64,000 nt of DNA, taken from Pseudobacter sp051955275 (GTDB taxonomy: Bacteria; Bacteroidota; Bacteroidia; Chitinophagales; Chitinophagaceae). Under the pieces are notes generated by a model, which was given only the letters and a program-made list of their open reading frames with translations, made no database searches and was not told the DNA's origin. Made by a program: the position numbers and the translations under genes. Shown here piece by piece: positions 53,480 to 62,538 of this stretch (the first letter of the stretch is position 1; each line of letters begins with the position of its first letter). The stretch spans positions 1-64,000 of the forward strand of contig NZ_JBQCGW010000138.1 in the NCBI RefSeq assembly GCF_051955275.1, given 5' to 3'.

Positions 53480-54121
53480 TTACACCAGTCCCTGTTGTAC
53501 TGCCACTTTAATGAGTGCAGCCACATTATTCACTTCAAACTTTTGAAGCAGATTGCGCCGATGCGTTTCAATAGTCAGCTGGCTCAGGCTTAGCTTTTCT
53601 GCGATCAGCGGGGTGGTCATGCCATCAGAGATGAGGTTCAGTATTTCTTTTTCGCGGCGGGTGAGCTGTGGTACTTCTTTCAGTTCATGAGCAGATGGCC
53701 TGGCGATGATCTGCCTGATCTCGGCGCTGAAACTGATCTGTCCGTTCAGTGCTTCATTGATGCAGTTCAGCAATTCATCGGCTGAGGCGTTTTTCAACAG
53801 GTAGCCGCTGGCTCCATTTTGCAGCATCTGCATGATGATGCTGCGCTCGCTGTGGTTACTGAGGGCCAGTACGCAGGTGCCGGGTGACCGCTTCTTGATC
53901 TCCTTGCAGAGCTCCATTCCATTGGAGTCCGGCAGGGAAATATCCAGCAGCACGATATCTGCCTGTCCGTTTTTCAGGTATTCCAGGAAAGCATTACCGG
54001 AGGTGAAAGTGCCTGCCACATGAATATATTCCTTACTGCCAAGCAGGCGTTGCAGGCCTTCGATCACCACAGGATGATCATCCACAATGGCCAGCTGTAT
54101 CTGTTCCTTGTTATGCAACAT
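53480..54121 (-). CDS. NarL/LuxR-type response regulator
   Basis: This 213-residue protein has an N-terminal receiver domain (LAIVDDHPVVIEGLQRLL; phosphoacceptor Asp in VLLDISLPDSNG, about 57). A C-terminal LuxR helix-turn-helix follows (LTRREKEILNLISDGMTTPL, then LSLSQLTIETHRRNLLQKF). It overlaps the histidine kinase gene by 11 bases and is translated with it. The target genes are unknown; it may control the nearby exported proteins or the divergent gene at 56245. Confidence 0.92.
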   Translation of the reverse strand: MLHNKEQIQLAIVDDHPVVIEGLQRLLGSKEYIHVAGTFTSGNAFLEYLKNGQADIVLLDISLPDSNGMELCKEIKKRSPGTCVLALSNHSERSIIMQMLQNGASGYLLKNASADELLNCINEALNGQISFSAEIRQIIARPSAHELKEVPQLTRREKEILNLISDGMTTPLIAEKLSLSQLTIETHRRNLLQKFEVNNVAALIKVAVQQGLV

Positions 54122-56087
54122 TCAGTTCAATATTAATGGAAGTGCCTTCGTTGACGGTGGAATTGATCTCCAGTTTTCCACTGAGGTAATCCACACGGTT
54201 CTTTACATTGGAAAGGCCGATGCCTTTGAAGCTCCTGATGGCGCTGGTATCGAAGCCTTTTCCATTGTCTTCCAGGGTGATGAAAAAAGTATCATTATTC
54301 TGGCTGCATTGCAGCAGGATCTCGCTGGCAGATGCATGCTTGATGGCATTGGTGAGCAGTTCCTGCACCACGCGGTAAATGGTGAGTTGCTTTTCGTGAG
54401 GGATATCTGTTGCGATACCATAATGCTGGAAGCGGATATTGACCGTATCCGTCATGAGGTTTTCACAACATTCCCTGAGCGCAGTTTCCAGTCCGAATTT
54501 CAACAGTGTTTCCGGCATCATATTGCGGGCGATGCGGCGCAGCTCACTTATGGAATGATCTATCTGGTCTACAACACGGATGAGATCACGGGTTTGTGTT
54601 TCAGCCGCCATGCCGGTGAGGTTCATCTTTACACCGGCAAGAAGCCCGCCCAGCCCGTCATGCAGGTCGCCTGCCACACGGCGGCGCTCCCGCTCCTCTC
54701 CCTGCAACAGGGCATGCCCCACATGGATCTGCTGCTGCTGCTCTATTTCACGAAGCTGCTGCTGGTGCATGAGGTCCTTTTGGCGGGAAAGTTTTTTGTT
54801 ATTTCGCATATACAATAGCGTTAGAGCTGCTACTACCAGCAGTAACAGGCAAACAGATGCCAGGAACCAGATCATCAGCATGGTATTCTTGGCGGAGAGT
54901 GAGGATCTTTCGTTCTCCGACTTAAGTGCATCGATCTTTTTCTGTTTTTCGGCATTACCATACCTGATCTCCATGGCGTGAATCTCATCTTTCAGTTTGC
55001 TGGTGCTGATGCTGTCATTCAGCTGGCTGTAACGCGTCATCCATTCATAGGCAGGCTTGAATTCTCCCAGGGCTGCCTGGGTTTCCGCCATGCCTTTGAA
55101 CAGTTCAAGGCGGTTGCTGAACAGGCTCATCATTTCCGGCTGTTCCGTGAGATGTATCAGCACTTCCTTAGCCTCGCGGTATCTTTTGAGATTGAAAAGG
55201 GCATAGAATTTCTGAAGCAGCAATCGCTGTTCATCGTAGTTCCTTCCCTGTCCCTGGATCTTATCGATGCCATTGGCCACACTTTGCAGGGCGTTGCTGA
55301 ACTGCTTCACGCCAACATAATACAGGGCCTCTGCGGAATAATAGTCAACAATAAGATGTTCATTGGGTTTACGGGTGAGCCAGGCCATTGCACTGTCGAG
55401 CGTAGGCTTTGCCCTGACGAAATCCTCCATCAGTACATAGGTCTCAGCCAGGGTGGTGATGGCGTTGATCAGATCGAGTGTGGAGTTATGTTGTTTAAGG
55501 GTTGTGATAGCATCTTCAAGATAGCTCACTGCTTTATTGTACTGCAGGGTATTCTTGAATACGATGGCCAGATCGAGGTAATTTTTACCGAGATAAGCCG
55601 TATCCCTGGCCTGTTCTGCCAGTGGAATACTTTCATCGATCATCACCCGCGCAAAACCTTCTTCATCTCCCTTCACCTGTTGCAGGATACCGTAATTATG
55701 CCAGGCTTTGGAGCGGAAGCCAAGGGCCTCACGGGTGTCAAATGCCTTGAGTTGGTCATTGGCGGCCATGAATGCTTTTTCACTGGATGGGATATCCGAT
55801 TTCATATAGAACAATACGCCTTCATAGAAATTGGAGAGTGCGATTATATAGGGAATCTTCTTTCCGGAGGTTCTGGCAATGTTGATGTACTGTTCTGCTT
55901 TAATGGTATCCCGGGCAACCCAGTAGTAGGAAAGCAGTAGTGCGGCATTGGCTTTGGTACTGTCGTTGCCGGACTGCATGATGGCCGTGAGGCTGTCTGT
56001 ATACCTGTTAGGCCTGGATTGAGCCCGGGCATTACCAAAAACAGCCAGGATCAGCACGAGGGTAGTGAGACTGATTTTCTGGATCAT
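54111..56087 (-). CDS. Sensor histidine kinase (HisKA_3 type) with periplasmic TPR region
   Basis: ATG at 56087 starts a signal-like segment (ISLTTLVLILAVFGNARAQ) and is preferred to the frame from 56165. The 658-residue protein has a periplasmic TPR-like sensor part (about 25-395), one membrane span (MLMIWFLASVCLLLLVVAAL, about 400-420), a coiled coil, a HisKA_3 dimerisation domain with phosphoacceptor His in RRRVAGDLHDGLGG (about 475) and a HATPase_c domain (LTNAIKHAS, DNGKGFD, GIGLSNVKNRVDYLSG). It pairs with the response regulator encoded downstream. Confidence 0.92.
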   Translation of the reverse strand: MIQKISLTTLVLILAVFGNARAQSRPNRYTDSLTAIMQSGNDSTKANAALLLSYYWVARDTIKAEQYINIARTSGKKIPYIIALSNFYEGVLFYMKSDIPSSEKAFMAANDQLKAFDTREALGFRSKAWHNYGILQQVKGDEEGFARVMIDESIPLAEQARDTAYLGKNYLDLAIVFKNTLQYNKAVSYLEDAITTLKQHNSTLDLINAITTLAETYVLMEDFVRAKPTLDSAMAWLTRKPNEHLIVDYYSAEALYYVGVKQFSNALQSVANGIDKIQGQGRNYDEQRLLLQKFYALFNLKRYREAKEVLIHLTEQPEMMSLFSNRLELFKGMAETQAALGEFKPAYEWMTRYSQLNDSISTSKLKDEIHAMEIRYGNAEKQKKIDALKSENERSSLSAKNTMLMIWFLASVCLLLLVVAALTLLYMRNNKKLSRQKDLMHQQQLREIEQQQQIHVGHALLQGEERERRRVAGDLHDGLGGLLAGVKMNLTGMAAETQTRDLIRVVDQIDHSISELRRIARNMMPETLLKFGLETALRECCENLMTDTVNIRFQHYGIATDIPHEKQLTIYRVVQELLTNAIKHASASEILLQCSQNNDTFFITLEDNGKGFDTSAIRSFKGIGLSNVKNRVDYLSGKLEINSTVNEGTSINIELNVA

Positions 56088-56199
56088 TGGGCAAATAAAC
56101 AATAAATGGATTTCAAAAAGTGAATTAGTGGAAAAATACCGGGAAACAAGTAGGCTAAAAACCATGTTTCATAGGATAGGGTTGCCTTTTAGCTGCTGT

Positions 56200-56220
56200 T
56201 AAATTTGTGGTTGAAACCAC
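56200..56220 (+). promoter_or_regulatory. Candidate -7 box and adjoining palindrome before the gene at 56245
   Basis: TAAATTTG (56200-56207) matches the -7 consensus and overlaps GTGGTT-GA-AACCAC (56207-56220), a two-arm palindrome. A TTG at 56182-56184 is only 15 bases upstream, which is short for a -33 element. The palindrome may be an operator near the start of transcription; a regulator is not known. Confidence 0.4.
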
Positions 56221-56244
56221 CATTAGCTATTAAATCAAAACGAG

Positions 56245-56640
56245 ATGAAGACACCAGTTATGAAGCACCCTTTGAGATTGTTCACTATTTTAATGGCAGT
56301 TGTACTGCTGGGAACAGCCTGCAAAAAAGACAAGAAAAGTGGATTTCCACGCACTGTATCCATCGAGTATAAGGTAAGCTCCAACAGCGGGCTGAGTACG
56401 GCGGATATTACGTTCACCAATGAGAGCGGCGGCTTGACAGATGTGGACAATGCGTCACTTCCATTTTCAAGAACGATCAGTAAAACACTGAACGAAGCGC
56501 AGGCCATTGGCCTGAACGGTTCAAAACTGGTTGCCGGCCACCTGAAGCTGGAGATCATTGTAGACGGGAAGTCTGTGGTAGCGCAGGACTTTACGCAAAG
56601 TCCGGTAATTTCTGCGATCGTACAGCACACTTTCTACTGA
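56245..56640 (+). CDS. Small lipoprotein with MmpS-like beta-sandwich
   Basis: This 131-residue lipoprotein has its lipobox at MAVVLLGTAC (start at 56245 or the ATG at 56260). The rest is beta-rich: VSIEYKVSSNSGLSTADITF, then SLPFSRTISKTLN and LKLEIIVDGKSVVAQDFTQS. This pattern resembles the periplasmic MmpS-like fold (IEYKV..., ITF..., IIVDGK). The resemblance is by eye only. It lies divergent from the histidine kinase gene, which suggests it could be a target of that system. A clear terminator follows. Confidence 0.7.
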   Translation: MKTPVMKHPLRLFTILMAVVLLGTACKKDKKSGFPRTVSIEYKVSSNSGLSTADITFTNESGGLTDVDNASLPFSRTISKTLNEAQAIGLNGSKLVAGHLKLEIIVDGKSVVAQDFTQSPVISAIVQHTFY

Positions 56641-56667
56641 TAAATAACCTTAGTTGTACCTGAATAG

Positions 56668-56698
56668 AGGCCGTTCCGCAAGGGGCGGCCTTTCGTTT
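56668..56698 (+). terminator. Intrinsic terminator after the small lipoprotein gene
   Basis: AGGCCG (56668-56673) pairs with CGGCCT (56686-56691); the inner TTCC/GGGG bases extend the stem around a GCAA tetraloop. TTTCGTTTT follows. Confidence 0.75.
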
Positions 56699-56832
56699 TA
56701 CGTGGATCACGGCATTGGTTAAGCCATCGGCCTTATCCGTTAAACGAAGCTTTCCTTCTGCCCTGCTGCTGCTTTTCTTTGTGAGGTCAATCTGAAACAA
56801 TAACCATTATTTAGAACACAAAACCATTGATC

Positions 56833-57267
56833 ATGAAAAAAGCATTTGCAATTGCTGTGATGTTTATGCTGGCATTCGCCACCAACTCCATCGCACAGGC
56901 CGGATCTGCCGGCAACAGGGAAGCAGCAAAACCTGTTATCAAAGAAATTACATTGAAACTGGTAGATGGCAGTAATACCGTTACTGTTCCTGATGGAAAT
57001 GGCACCATCAGATTCACGAAACGCGGAGATAAGATCACTGATGTGGTATATACGGATGCGGCGGGAAAATCAAGTAGGATGCAAAGTTCACAGATAGCAG
57101 GGCCCAAACCCTGTAAGTGCCCGATCCCGGATGCCTGCTATTCCATCCCCAATAACCAGAGCATCGGGATGTGCATCTGTAAGGCATGTGATCTGAGCAG
57201 TGGAAATCATGTGGTAACAATGTGGCTGCCGGCAGTACAGAAGATCCGTGATGCAGCCAACAAATAA
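56833..57267 (+). CDS. Small exported cysteine-rich protein of unknown function
   Basis: ATG at 56833 (not the TTG at 56827) gives 144 residues with a signal peptide ending SIAQAG (about residue 22). The mature part has a short beta-rich domain (LKLVDGSNTVTVPDGNGTIR). Next comes a cluster of six cysteines, CKC then C, then C-x-C-x-x-C (CICKAC), within about 30 residues. That looks like a disulfide or metal-binding module. Location in the periplasm or outside suggests disulfides. The two TlpA-type thioredoxin proteins encoded on the opposite strand downstream could act on such bonds, but this is only a guess. I do not recognise the family. Confidence 0.65.
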   Translation: MKKAFAIAVMFMLAFATNSIAQAGSAGNREAAKPVIKEITLKLVDGSNTVTVPDGNGTIRFTKRGDKITDVVYTDAAGKSSRMQSSQIAGPKPCKCPIPDACYSIPNNQSIGMCICKACDLSSGNHVVTMWLPAVQKIRDAANK

Positions 57268-57325
57268 TATTTAAGGACGGTTCGGTTTTAAGGGCAATTT
57301 CAAGGGTGTTTTTTGATTTGATAGC

Positions 57326-57354
57326 GGGCAGGCCGGAGAGCCTGCCCTTATCTT
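57326..57354 (+). terminator. Intrinsic terminator after the cysteine-rich protein gene
   Basis: GGGCAGGC (57326-57333) pairs with GCCTGCCC (57340-57347) around CGGAGA, followed by TTATCTTTT. Confidence 0.8.
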
Positions 57355-57403
57355 TTCAGGTTTATTGACTTTCGTAAAGCAGGCATTCCGGTTTATTCCT
57401 CAG

Positions 57404-57433
57404 CAAAAAAGGGTGTACCCTGCGGCACACCCT
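57404..57433 (-). terminator. Intrinsic terminator of the TlpA gene group
   Basis: AGGGTGT (57410-57416) pairs with ACACCCT (57427-57433). Read on the minus strand the hairpin is followed by a run of T residues (57409-57404). It lies 25 bases after the TlpA stop codon. Confidence 0.8.
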
Positions 57434-57457
57434 CGAACTACAGAATGGGGAACGGTC

Positions 57458-58453
57458 CTATTTGTTTTCTGCAAGCAGGCGTTCCAGCAAGCTATTCAGG
57501 GTTGATTTTTTATAGAAATCAATTTCCGCGGCCACCTTTCCATCTGGTGCAATTACCACCATATAAGGAATGGAATGAAAGCGGAACGGGGTTTTAAGGC
57601 CCTTGTCGGTAAACCCGTGTTGTCCAACAGCCTGATACCATGGCATCTTTTCTTCTTCCATGGCTGTTTTCCATTTTTCCAGATCATGGTCAACGGAAAC
57701 ACTGATGAACTCGATGCCTTTGGGGGCAAAGGTCTTATAAGTTTCCGTAAGCGTGGGAATGAATGCTCTGCAGGGACCGCACCAGGATGCCCAGAAGTCC
57801 ACTACCAGGAATTTGCCTTTAAATCGGTCCCATGAGAATTCTTTGCCATCAGGGCCCGTGAGAACCACAGCCGGAACCGGTTTGCCTGTAAGTGCCATCT
57901 TATCCTCATTATCCAGGAAGGCTTTTACTTTCCGGCCCCAGAAGGAACTCTTAACTGTTGGGCTGAGGATAGCATATTTTTCCCGCATGGTGTTGGGTTC
58001 AGTACCAAAGTATTTGATCAGAAGATAAGCTGAGAAAATATCCCCCGGGTTATTGGTCACATATTCGGGATAGCCTTTTCCTGAACGCATGAATTGCACG
58101 AAAGAACCTTGCAATTCACCGCCTTTCACTGAAGTCTCGTTCAGTTCACTGAAAGGCGTTTCAATGGTGTAGCTGGTATTTTCCAGTATCAGCCTCACTT
58201 TTTTGGTGCTGATGAAGAGGTCGATCATATCTGGCTCTTCCACTTTTCCTCTCAGTTCAAACTCGCCATTAACGATCCGGACCTTTTCAGGAAATTCATC
58301 ATGATGAACTTCCTCACCTTCATGCTTATGCGCATCTATCCTTGCGTATCCGCTGATGATGCCCGGCACCTTCCCCTTTATCACGAAACCCTGTGCAAAA
58401 GAGAATGCCGGAACGATCATCATTATCAGAACATAAAAGTTTCTGTTTTTCAT
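57458..58453 (-). CDS. TlpA-family thioredoxin-like protein with DUF4369-type N-terminal domain
   Basis: This 331-residue exported protein (signal ends near FSFAQG, residue 22) has an N-terminal beta-rich domain of about 120 residues (DUF4369-like: GFVIKGKVPGIISGYARID). A thioredoxin fold follows with the active site WASWCGPCRAF (about 221-225) and the cis-proline loop HSIPYMVVI. Such proteins are periplasmic disulfide reductases or oxidoreductases that serve cytochrome maturation or extracytoplasmic proteins. It is 19 bases after a second TlpA protein and shares the operon with a tail-specific protease. Confidence 0.85.
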   Translation of the reverse strand: MKNRNFYVLIMMIVPAFSFAQGFVIKGKVPGIISGYARIDAHKHEGEEVHHDEFPEKVRIVNGEFELRGKVEEPDMIDLFISTKKVRLILENTSYTIETPFSELNETSVKGGELQGSFVQFMRSGKGYPEYVTNNPGDIFSAYLLIKYFGTEPNTMREKYAILSPTVKSSFWGRKVKAFLDNEDKMALTGKPVPAVVLTGPDGKEFSWDRFKGKFLVVDFWASWCGPCRAFIPTLTETYKTFAPKGIEFISVSVDHDLEKWKTAMEEEKMPWYQAVGQHGFTDKGLKTPFRFHSIPYMVVIAPDGKVAAEIDFYKKSTLNSLLERLLAENK

Positions 58454-58472
58454 GGCGGTAAACTGTTTAAGC

Positions 58473-59633
58473 TTATTTGATGTGCTCGGAAAGCACTTTC
58501 ATGATGTCTTCGTTGTACAGTTTGGTGGCCAGGATCTTTCCATCAGGTCCGATCAGAACGTTGAAAGGGATGGCGCTTACATTGTAAGAAAGTGCAGCAG
58601 GCTCTTTCCAGCTCAGCAGGGATGACAGTTGGGGCCAGTCCATACCATGACTTTTCACTGCAGCCAGCCATTTTTCACGGTCGCCATCCAGCGAGATGCC
58701 CACCATTACAAAGTTTTTGGATTTGAACTTATCGTTGGCAGCTTTCAGGAAAGGGATCTGCGGTTTGCAGGGACCACACCAGCTTGCCCAGAAATCGAGC
58801 AGAACGTATTTGCCTTTGTAATCAGCCAGGGTTACGGTTTTGCCATTAACATCGAGTGTGGAGAAATCAGGAGCCATATTGCCTACAGCTGTTTTGTCTT
58901 CTTTCGGAGCCCCCATACTTAATGATACAGGCGAAGGGTCTACTTTGCCGGGGAAAAGGATCCTTTGTGAAATGCGTGATTTCTGAGCATGTGGCCCGAG
59001 TGTGCGGATCAGTGAATCTACAGCAAAGCGGGGTTTGCCCTGTCCGATGAAAGTAGACATTACCACATAAGATGCAACACCGGAGTTGGAGTTCTTTCTT
59101 ACCCAGGCCAGTGCTTCATCTTCTCTTTTCAGCTTCCAGTCCTTCAGTTCTTTCTCTGCTTCAGCTACTGCATCTTCATCGCCTACCTGCTGGGCTTTGG
59201 AGATCATGTTCTGAAGTTCTGCCAGCCTTGCGTATTTGGGAGAAATTTCAGAAAAATTCTCGGTTATATATTTCCAGTCAGCCACAAACTGGCTACCGGT
59301 GATCTTCGCGTCTCTGAAACCAGGTTTTGCACCTTGTTTGATCACCACTTTACCCGGCTCAAAATAATGCACCATACCGGTATGCATCGGATCGGAATAA
59401 TCATTGCCTACCGAAAGGATATAGGCGCACCCGCCTTTAGGCATTTTAAGATTGAAGCTGAACTTATGATCTTTGATGATGGTCCTTTCTGTTTCTCCGG
59501 AATAAGGATCAAACAGGTAGGCTGTTGTATCATTCGGCAGCCATTTCATATCCACATTGATGGACAGCTCATCCTGACTGTGCGCAGACAGTGCCAGAAA
59601 GCAGAGAGAAGCAGATAACAATTTCTTGATCAT
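58473..59633 (-). CDS. TlpA-family thioredoxin-like protein
   Basis: ATG at 59633 begins a signal peptide (KLLSASLCFLALSAHSQ); the longer frame starts with TTG. The 386-residue protein carries a DUF4369-like N-terminal domain (DELSINVDMKWLPNDTTAYL), a helical linker (about 150-215) with KELKDWKLKREDEAL, and a C-terminal thioredoxin domain with DFWASWCGPCKPQIP (about 281-295) and SAIPFNVLIGPDG. It is a paralogue of the downstream gene, and both probably act in the periplasm on disulfide bonds. It lies 20 bases after the protease gene. Confidence 0.86.
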   Translation of the reverse strand: MIKKLLSASLCFLALSAHSQDELSINVDMKWLPNDTTAYLFDPYSGETERTIIKDHKFSFNLKMPKGGCAYILSVGNDYSDPMHTGMVHYFEPGKVVIKQGAKPGFRDAKITGSQFVADWKYITENFSEISPKYARLAELQNMISKAQQVGDEDAVAEAEKELKDWKLKREDEALAWVRKNSNSGVASYVVMSTFIGQGKPRFAVDSLIRTLGPHAQKSRISQRILFPGKVDPSPVSLSMGAPKEDKTAVGNMAPDFSTLDVNGKTVTLADYKGKYVLLDFWASWCGPCKPQIPFLKAANDKFKSKNFVMVGISLDGDREKWLAAVKSHGMDWPQLSSLLSWKEPAALSYNVSAIPFNVLIGPDGKILATKLYNEDIMKVLSEHIK

Positions 59634-59653
59634 TGTAATGTGTGTTTGGTATT

Positions 59654-61774
59654 TCAATTTTTGTTTCCTGAAGCATTGATCATGTCCTGCACCAGTTCTA
59701 CGGTTTCAGCAAGGAGCAGGTCTTTGCTTAATGTATCGAGCCAGTTCCTGTATAATTTCTCCTGTGATTCATCACGCTGCTGCAACCCGGGGTTAACGCG
59801 TGTAAAGAAGGAAGGAGTTACATTCAGGAATGTCTGTTGCAGTATTTTGCCGTGTGAGATCTTCTCTTCCAGCTCTTTCATTTCTTTTTTCACTGACAGG
59901 TAACCGGCCAGGCTGAGTGGTGCAGGAGCCAGCTGCAGTTGCTGCAGGCGGCTGATATGCTGCGCCAGCATCTGCAGGGCTGTATTGGCTTTGGCTCTTT
60001 GCTGCGCCTTGTCTACTACCATCCGGTAAGGGAAGCTGTAAGCAACCTGCCTCGCCTTGTTTATATCGAGCGTATCAGCTTGCAGAACTGCAGGCATTTC
60101 CGCCTCTCTTGAAATATTCAGCATGTATTTATCTGTAAGTACCACGTCAGACTTCACTCCTATCATTTGGGTGGTAGTGCCGTTGGCACGGTAGAATTTC
60201 TGTACAGTGAGGCGCATGCTTCCATACCTGATATCGGCTGTGCCTTTGGAAGGATCCCCCATTTTACCGATGTTCATGGGGATCTGGGAAGTGCCTTTAC
60301 CGAAAGATGCGGTGGTGCCAACGATCAGGCCACGATGATGGTCCTGGATGGCCGCAGCAAATATTTCGGAAGCCGATGCACTGCCCTCGTCTATCAATAC
60401 GGCCAGGGGACCTTCGTACTGTGGCGGTACATTGGGAGACAAATGTTCATCCACTTTATCTCTTCCACGCAGGAGGCTCATGACTGATTGCGGCATAAAG
60501 CTGGAACCCATTCTCACCACTTCAGAGAGCGAACCGCCGCCATTTCCACGCAGATCGAAAATGATACCATCCACATCCTGGTCTTTCAATTTCTCTATCT
60601 CCATACGAACGTCACCGGAGCAGCCGGGGAATTCGGGATTATCAGGATTCACATAGAACAGCGGAAGATATACCAGCCCTATCTTTTTCCCATTCTGACT
60701 GATCACGGCACTCTTTGCTTTATTGGGATTATCGGGTACTCTTTCCCGTTTGATGGAGATGGTTCTTTCTGGCTGTCCGGGCTGCATTACCTGCATTGTC
60801 ACAGATGTGCCTTCTTCACCGCGGATCATGGATGTAACCTCATTGGGTTCAAGATCAGCTGTAGAGATCATCTTGCCTGTTTTGTCGGCAACGGCCAGGA
60901 TACGGTCGTTTTCTTTCAGCAGGCCACTTTTGAATGCTGCACCGCCGGGAACCAGCCTTTTTACGAATACATCTATCTCGCCGATTCCCATTTCCATTCC
61001 GATCCCATAGAACCTGCCCATTACTGAAGCCATAAGATTGTCTTCCGTATCCGGCAGCGTATAGCCTGTATGCGGGTCCATGCTCAGCGTGATGGCATTC
61101 ATGTATAACGAGAACTTTTCGTCGATGGCGTTGCTCTTCTGTTCTTTGGTGAAGAACCGGCGGTACCAGGTGGAGACTTTATCGCGTGTTTTCTTTTCAA
61201 GCGCAGTGTCTATCACTGTGCTGCCTGTTGTCTGCAGGTCGGCATAATTCTTCAGGAAACCATATTTCAGGAAACCCGACCAGAGCTTTTCTCTTTCTGA
61301 AGCATTTGCAGGAAATACACTTTTCTTCCTGTCTATGGTGAATATTTCATTTCGGGAAAGATCCAGTGGTTGTTTCAGTGATTTTTCAACGTAGATTTTG
61401 AACTCCTGGATCCTGGTGGCATAGAGTTTCCAGGCAAGGTTAAAGAATTCCACATTGCTGCCGTTGTTGATCTCATCGTCCAGCAGGTTGCGGTATGCAT
61501 TCAGTTTGTTGATGTCTTCCTGCAGGAAAATATACCTGTTAGGATCGATATAGTTGAGGAACTGGTCCCATACCAGGGCAGAGTACTGATCATCGATGGC
61601 CCTGGGGGAATAATGGCTCTTGAGTAATTTCTGAGTAATGGCCCTGACAATGTCTTTGCGCATATTATCGGGGCCAACGGTTTGCGCGCTATTCTGGGCC
61701 AAACCTGTACTGGCCGCGCCCAGAAAGAGAAAACCTGCCATCAGGGCAGAACGGGATTTGAAAAAATTCACCAT
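59654..61774 (-). CDS. Tail-specific protease (Prc/CtpA, S41A) with PDZ domain
   Basis: This 706-residue exported protein has a signal peptide (cleavage near TGLAQ, residue 27) and an N-terminal Tsp domain (SALVWDQFLNYIDPNRYIFL). A PDZ domain follows with GIGMEMGIGEIDVFVKRLVPGGAAFKSGL split by the carboxylate loop. The S41 catalytic residues are Ser in LIDEGSASASEIFA (about 465) and Lys in SFGKGTSQ (about 490), and a C-terminal DUF3340-like domain (EEKISHGKILQQTFL) ends the protein. These enzymes trim C-termini of periplasmic proteins and remove damaged or mislocated ones. It is the first gene of the group with the two TlpA proteins. Confidence 0.9.
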   Translation of the reverse strand: MVNFFKSRSALMAGFLFLGAASTGLAQNSAQTVGPDNMRKDIVRAITQKLLKSHYSPRAIDDQYSALVWDQFLNYIDPNRYIFLQEDINKLNAYRNLLDDEINNGSNVEFFNLAWKLYATRIQEFKIYVEKSLKQPLDLSRNEIFTIDRKKSVFPANASEREKLWSGFLKYGFLKNYADLQTTGSTVIDTALEKKTRDKVSTWYRRFFTKEQKSNAIDEKFSLYMNAITLSMDPHTGYTLPDTEDNLMASVMGRFYGIGMEMGIGEIDVFVKRLVPGGAAFKSGLLKENDRILAVADKTGKMISTADLEPNEVTSMIRGEEGTSVTMQVMQPGQPERTISIKRERVPDNPNKAKSAVISQNGKKIGLVYLPLFYVNPDNPEFPGCSGDVRMEIEKLKDQDVDGIIFDLRGNGGGSLSEVVRMGSSFMPQSVMSLLRGRDKVDEHLSPNVPPQYEGPLAVLIDEGSASASEIFAAAIQDHHRGLIVGTTASFGKGTSQIPMNIGKMGDPSKGTADIRYGSMRLTVQKFYRANGTTTQMIGVKSDVVLTDKYMLNISREAEMPAVLQADTLDINKARQVAYSFPYRMVVDKAQQRAKANTALQMLAQHISRLQQLQLAPAPLSLAGYLSVKKEMKELEEKISHGKILQQTFLNVTPSFFTRVNPGLQQRDESQEKLYRNWLDTLSKDLLLAETVELVQDMINASGNKN

Positions 61775-61865
61775 ACCGGATAAGCCAGCTGTTTTGTACA
61801 GGCAGCTTATCTACAAACACGGTGGACTGAAAACAGGGTGAAGGAAATAAGGATAAATTAATGTA

Positions 61866-62441
61866 CTATTTCCGTGTTTTCCACCAGCTGGCGAATTCGG
61901 AAAGATCTTCTTTTTCTTTCTCCATGAGGTCTATCTGATCGTTGATCATCACCATCTCGTTGCTGCGGACGGTATCCGGCTCGGGAAACTGGGACTCATA
62001 CCTTTTGGAGGCACGGACCATGCCTTCCAGGACATCCACTTTTTCGCCATTGTCCTTATGGAAAGCTTCCACCCTGAAGATACTGGGTTTAAGCACGGTG
62101 AGCTTGAGGATGCGCGTATGCACAACAAAAGGAATGGCCGCAGGACTGATCTGGAAGATCATATCGCCGTCTGCCAGTACCAGGCGTTTGTTTTTGGTAT
62201 CCGGACTGGCCTTGCTTCCATCAAGCAGGAAGATGCGGCAACTGTCTGCCAGTGGAATCTCCTGAAAGGTTTTATAGAGATAAGGAAAGGAATCTACGGG
62301 AGGTTTATATATGGGGATCACCTGCTGAGCAGCCTCTTCTCTGGCAATCTTTTCTTTGATGCCTTTGTTGATACGGGTAAAGATGAGAAAAATTGCAGCT
62401 ACCGCTACTATGACAGCCAGAATTGAGCCTTTCCATTTCAT
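61866..62441 (-). CDS. Orphan FecR-like protein with N-terminal membrane anchor
   Basis: This 191-residue protein has an N-terminal membrane span (SILAVIVAVAAIFLIFTRI) followed directly by a FecR-type beta domain. Matching pieces are SCRIFLLDGSKASPDTKNKR, ADGDMIFQI, VVHTRILKLTVLKPSIFRVE and VDVLEGMVRASKRYES. The final part NEMVMINDQIDLMEKEKEDL is typical of FecR relatives in Bacteroidota that lack the cytoplasmic anti-sigma segment. There is no sigma-factor or TonB receptor gene beside it, and it has no DUF4974. It may bind another membrane partner; no function is known. It lies 91 bases upstream of the tail-specific protease gene. Confidence 0.7.
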   Translation of the reverse strand: MKWKGSILAVIVAVAAIFLIFTRINKGIKEKIAREEAAQQVIPIYKPPVDSFPYLYKTFQEIPLADSCRIFLLDGSKASPDTKNKRLVLADGDMIFQISPAAIPFVVHTRILKLTVLKPSIFRVEAFHKDNGEKVDVLEGMVRASKRYESQFPEPDTVRSNEMVMINDQIDLMEKEKEDLSEFASWWKTRK

Positions 62442-62538
62442 GCAGTTCTGTTATGGTGACCGCTAAATTACGGTAGTTCAGCAAGAAATGTCAGCAGGTT
62501 ATGGAAAAAAATCCACAGGCATCCATGAGGTTATCATG

